Below, one piece after another: positions 57,926 through 59,568 of a DNA stretch of 59,568 nucleotides. The notes below the pieces were generated by a model. That model saw only the letters and a list, made by a program, of their open reading frames with translations, was not told where the DNA came from and ran no database searches. The stretch spans positions 44,093 to 103,660 of the forward strand of contig WIDE01000001.1 of assembly GCA_015039315.1 (NCBI GenBank), in the 5' to 3' direction. This DNA comes from Clavulina sp. PMI_390. Taxonomy: Eukaryota; Basidiomycota; Agaricomycetes; Cantharellales; Hydnaceae. Each line of letters starts with the position of its first letter. The first letter of the stretch is position 1. The translations under genes were made by a program, and so were the position numbers.

Positions 57926-59568
57926 TCAAATGCTGAACGTCTTAGTCAATGGGAGGTTCCTCGAGCTCGCACCGACTGACACGGTGAACTGGCCAGTGGG
58001 GACAACCCAGCTCTGAGTCACCACATCCCAAATCGCGATATCTTTTACCCTCAAGGTGATCTTCACCTGAGCACTCGATCCCTTGGGCACCCATGTGCGA
58101 TCGAAGCCTCGGAGGACACGCACGGGCTCGCCTGCAGAGCTGGGGAACGAAAGGTACAGCTGGGAAACCTCGTAACCGTCGTATCCGCCCGTATTACGGA
58201 TCGAGTAGGTCGCAGTCAGCACAGTGTTGTACAGTCCAGCAGGTCCGCCAATCGAGGAGCGGGAGCCGGAGCTACCACCCTTGAGAGCGGAGATGGCATT
58301 TTGGTAGGCCGTGACGAAGCTGAAGGCATTGGCCAACGAGAGCGAGGAGTAGGAGAAGGTAGTGTACGAAAGCCCGTAGCCGAACTCGAAGCGAGGGGCA
58401 ATTCCCTTTGCGTCAAACCAGCGGTAATCGATTACTAAGGAGTCCGAAAGCGGAGATAGTTAGCAACCATGCTCATGAGCAGACCAATGAGAATTAAGGA
58501 ACAGCCAGCCGAATGAAAATAGTTCAAAAGTCGAGGGCAACTCACGGAGTTTTTCGGTATAATCAATCTGCGGCGTGAAGGACGACGAGCTGCTGGAAGC
58601 AGTGTACAGGATATCACTTGGGTAGTCGCTCCTTTGCTTGGCCATCGTGTACACAAGCTTTCCGCTGGGGTTCACTGCACCAGTCAGGACATCAACGATC
58701 GCGTTGCCCGTCTCCTGGCCAGGGATACCAGCGTTGATGACGGCAGTGACATTGGGGTGGTCAATCCAGGCCTCGACGAGTACCGGTCCGACAACATGCA
58801 TGACGACGATGGTGTTGGCGCAGTTAGCAGCAACGCTCTCGATGAGCTGGTCCCCGCCGTGCCACAGGTAGAGGTCGTTACGGTCACCTGCGTTGCCTTC
58901 GACAGTGATGTATCCCTCACCAGAGTCGGCGTTGACAAAGACGAGGCAAGTGTCAGAGAGGGCGGCAGTGGAGCTGCTGAGCGCGAGGTTGGTGTCCTCG
59001 AGCACAAACTTGATCTGCGTCGAGGGGCTCTTGTTGCGGACGTAGGTGGTGATGGCAGTGAGAGGGTCAATCAGGTAAGGGAAGTTGGTGGCTAGAGAGG
59101 GGAAACGAAAGGTAAAAAGCATTCAAGGGTGAGCATAGAGAAGAAAGATTGGAAGCAAAAAGGAAACGTACTCCCAGAACCCCAGCCCATAGCAAGGGTA
59201 CCATTGTTGCATCCACGGTCACTGCACGAGTTAGGTCCACCAACGTTAGGGCCCGCGTCCGTACCGAACACACCAATTGTTTTGATTTTTGTAAAATCGA
59301 GGGGCAGTGCTTGTTTGGTGTTCTTCAACAGAATCGAGCTCGCGGCACCGATCTGGCGGATGAGCTTGTAATGGTCGCCTTGGACGTTGACGTGCTCGTT
59401 GACTTTTGCACCGGTCGAATCGTACGTCGCAAGGGTGTTGACGTCGAAGTTGACGGGGGGGATGGCACTCTGTTGGTTGAGCTTGTAGTATGCTGCCATC
59501 AAACGGATGACCATGTCGTCCAGGCGGGCCTCGGGGATAGTCCCATTTTGCACAGCGGCAAGTAGGTT
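57926..59568 (-). CDS. GH3 beta-glucosidase, C-terminal two thirds (N-terminus outside window)
   Basis: Cleaves cellobiose and short cellodextrins to glucose. Exons seen: 59568-59172 (continues beyond the edge), 59091-58546, 58434-57926; the first base in the window starts a codon. The fragment starts late in the GH3 TIM-barrel domain (IPEARLDDMVIRLMAAYYK), continues through the alpha/beta sandwich (SSILLKNTKQALPL, AMGWGSG, GEGYITVEGNAGDR, NAGIPGQETGNAIVDVLTG, NPSGKLVYT) and ends with the fibronectin type III-like domain (FEFGYGLSYTTFSYSSL, EVSQLYLSFP, RVLRGFDRTWVPKG). It stops at 57926. The signal peptide and catalytic Asp-containing segment are beyond the right edge. It lies upstream of GH7 copy 2 on the same strand. 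Confidence 0.95.

Overview
The window is nuclear DNA of a filamentous fungus, almost certainly an agaricomycete basidiomycete. Genes are dense and split by many 50-70 bp introns. The secretome includes GH7 cellobiohydrolases with a C-terminal CBM1, and even histone H4 carries three introns. A Cantharellales (Rhizoctonia/Ceratobasidium-like) origin is possible, but this is a guess from gene style. I rebuilt exon-intron structures by hand; every complete model closes to a whole number of codons.

Left part (1-16951): a partial secreted Thr-rich protein built from repeated exons; the mitochondrial aspartate/glutamate carrier; histidyl-tRNA synthetase head-to-head with the tRNA m1G37 methyltransferase TRM5 (143 bp between start codons, both with likely mitochondrial and cytosolic starts); then an SGNH/CE2-like esterase head-to-head with an Ark1/Prk1-type endocytic kinase.

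Middle part (16908-32020): about 5.2 kb carrying a 960-residue orphan gene lies between two direct copies (about 270 bp) of the end of the kinase gene. It is followed by a MET1/siroheme-synthase fusion, a hypothetical protein, an ALDH7 aldehyde dehydrogenase, a thioredoxin whose active site sits on a 12-nt exon, and a TFIIIA-like zinc finger protein.

Right part (33311-59568): a GH7 cellobiohydrolase plus histone H4 pair occurs twice in opposite orientation (33311-36680 on +, 56397-53069 on -). The two pairs bracket about 16 kb with a serine carboxypeptidase, an aldo-keto reductase, inorganic pyrophosphatase, an external NADH dehydrogenase, a phenol-type FAD monooxygenase and an alpha/beta hydrolase. 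A partial GH3 beta-glucosidase lies at the right edge, so the second GH7 and the GH3 form a small cellulose-degrading group.

The second H4 copy contains a roughly 300-bp block in which exons 1-2 can still be aligned codon by codon to the intact copy but A is almost absent from the coding strand. This looks like corrupted base calls more than biological decay. No tRNA, rRNA, CRISPR array or complete classical transposon was seen.
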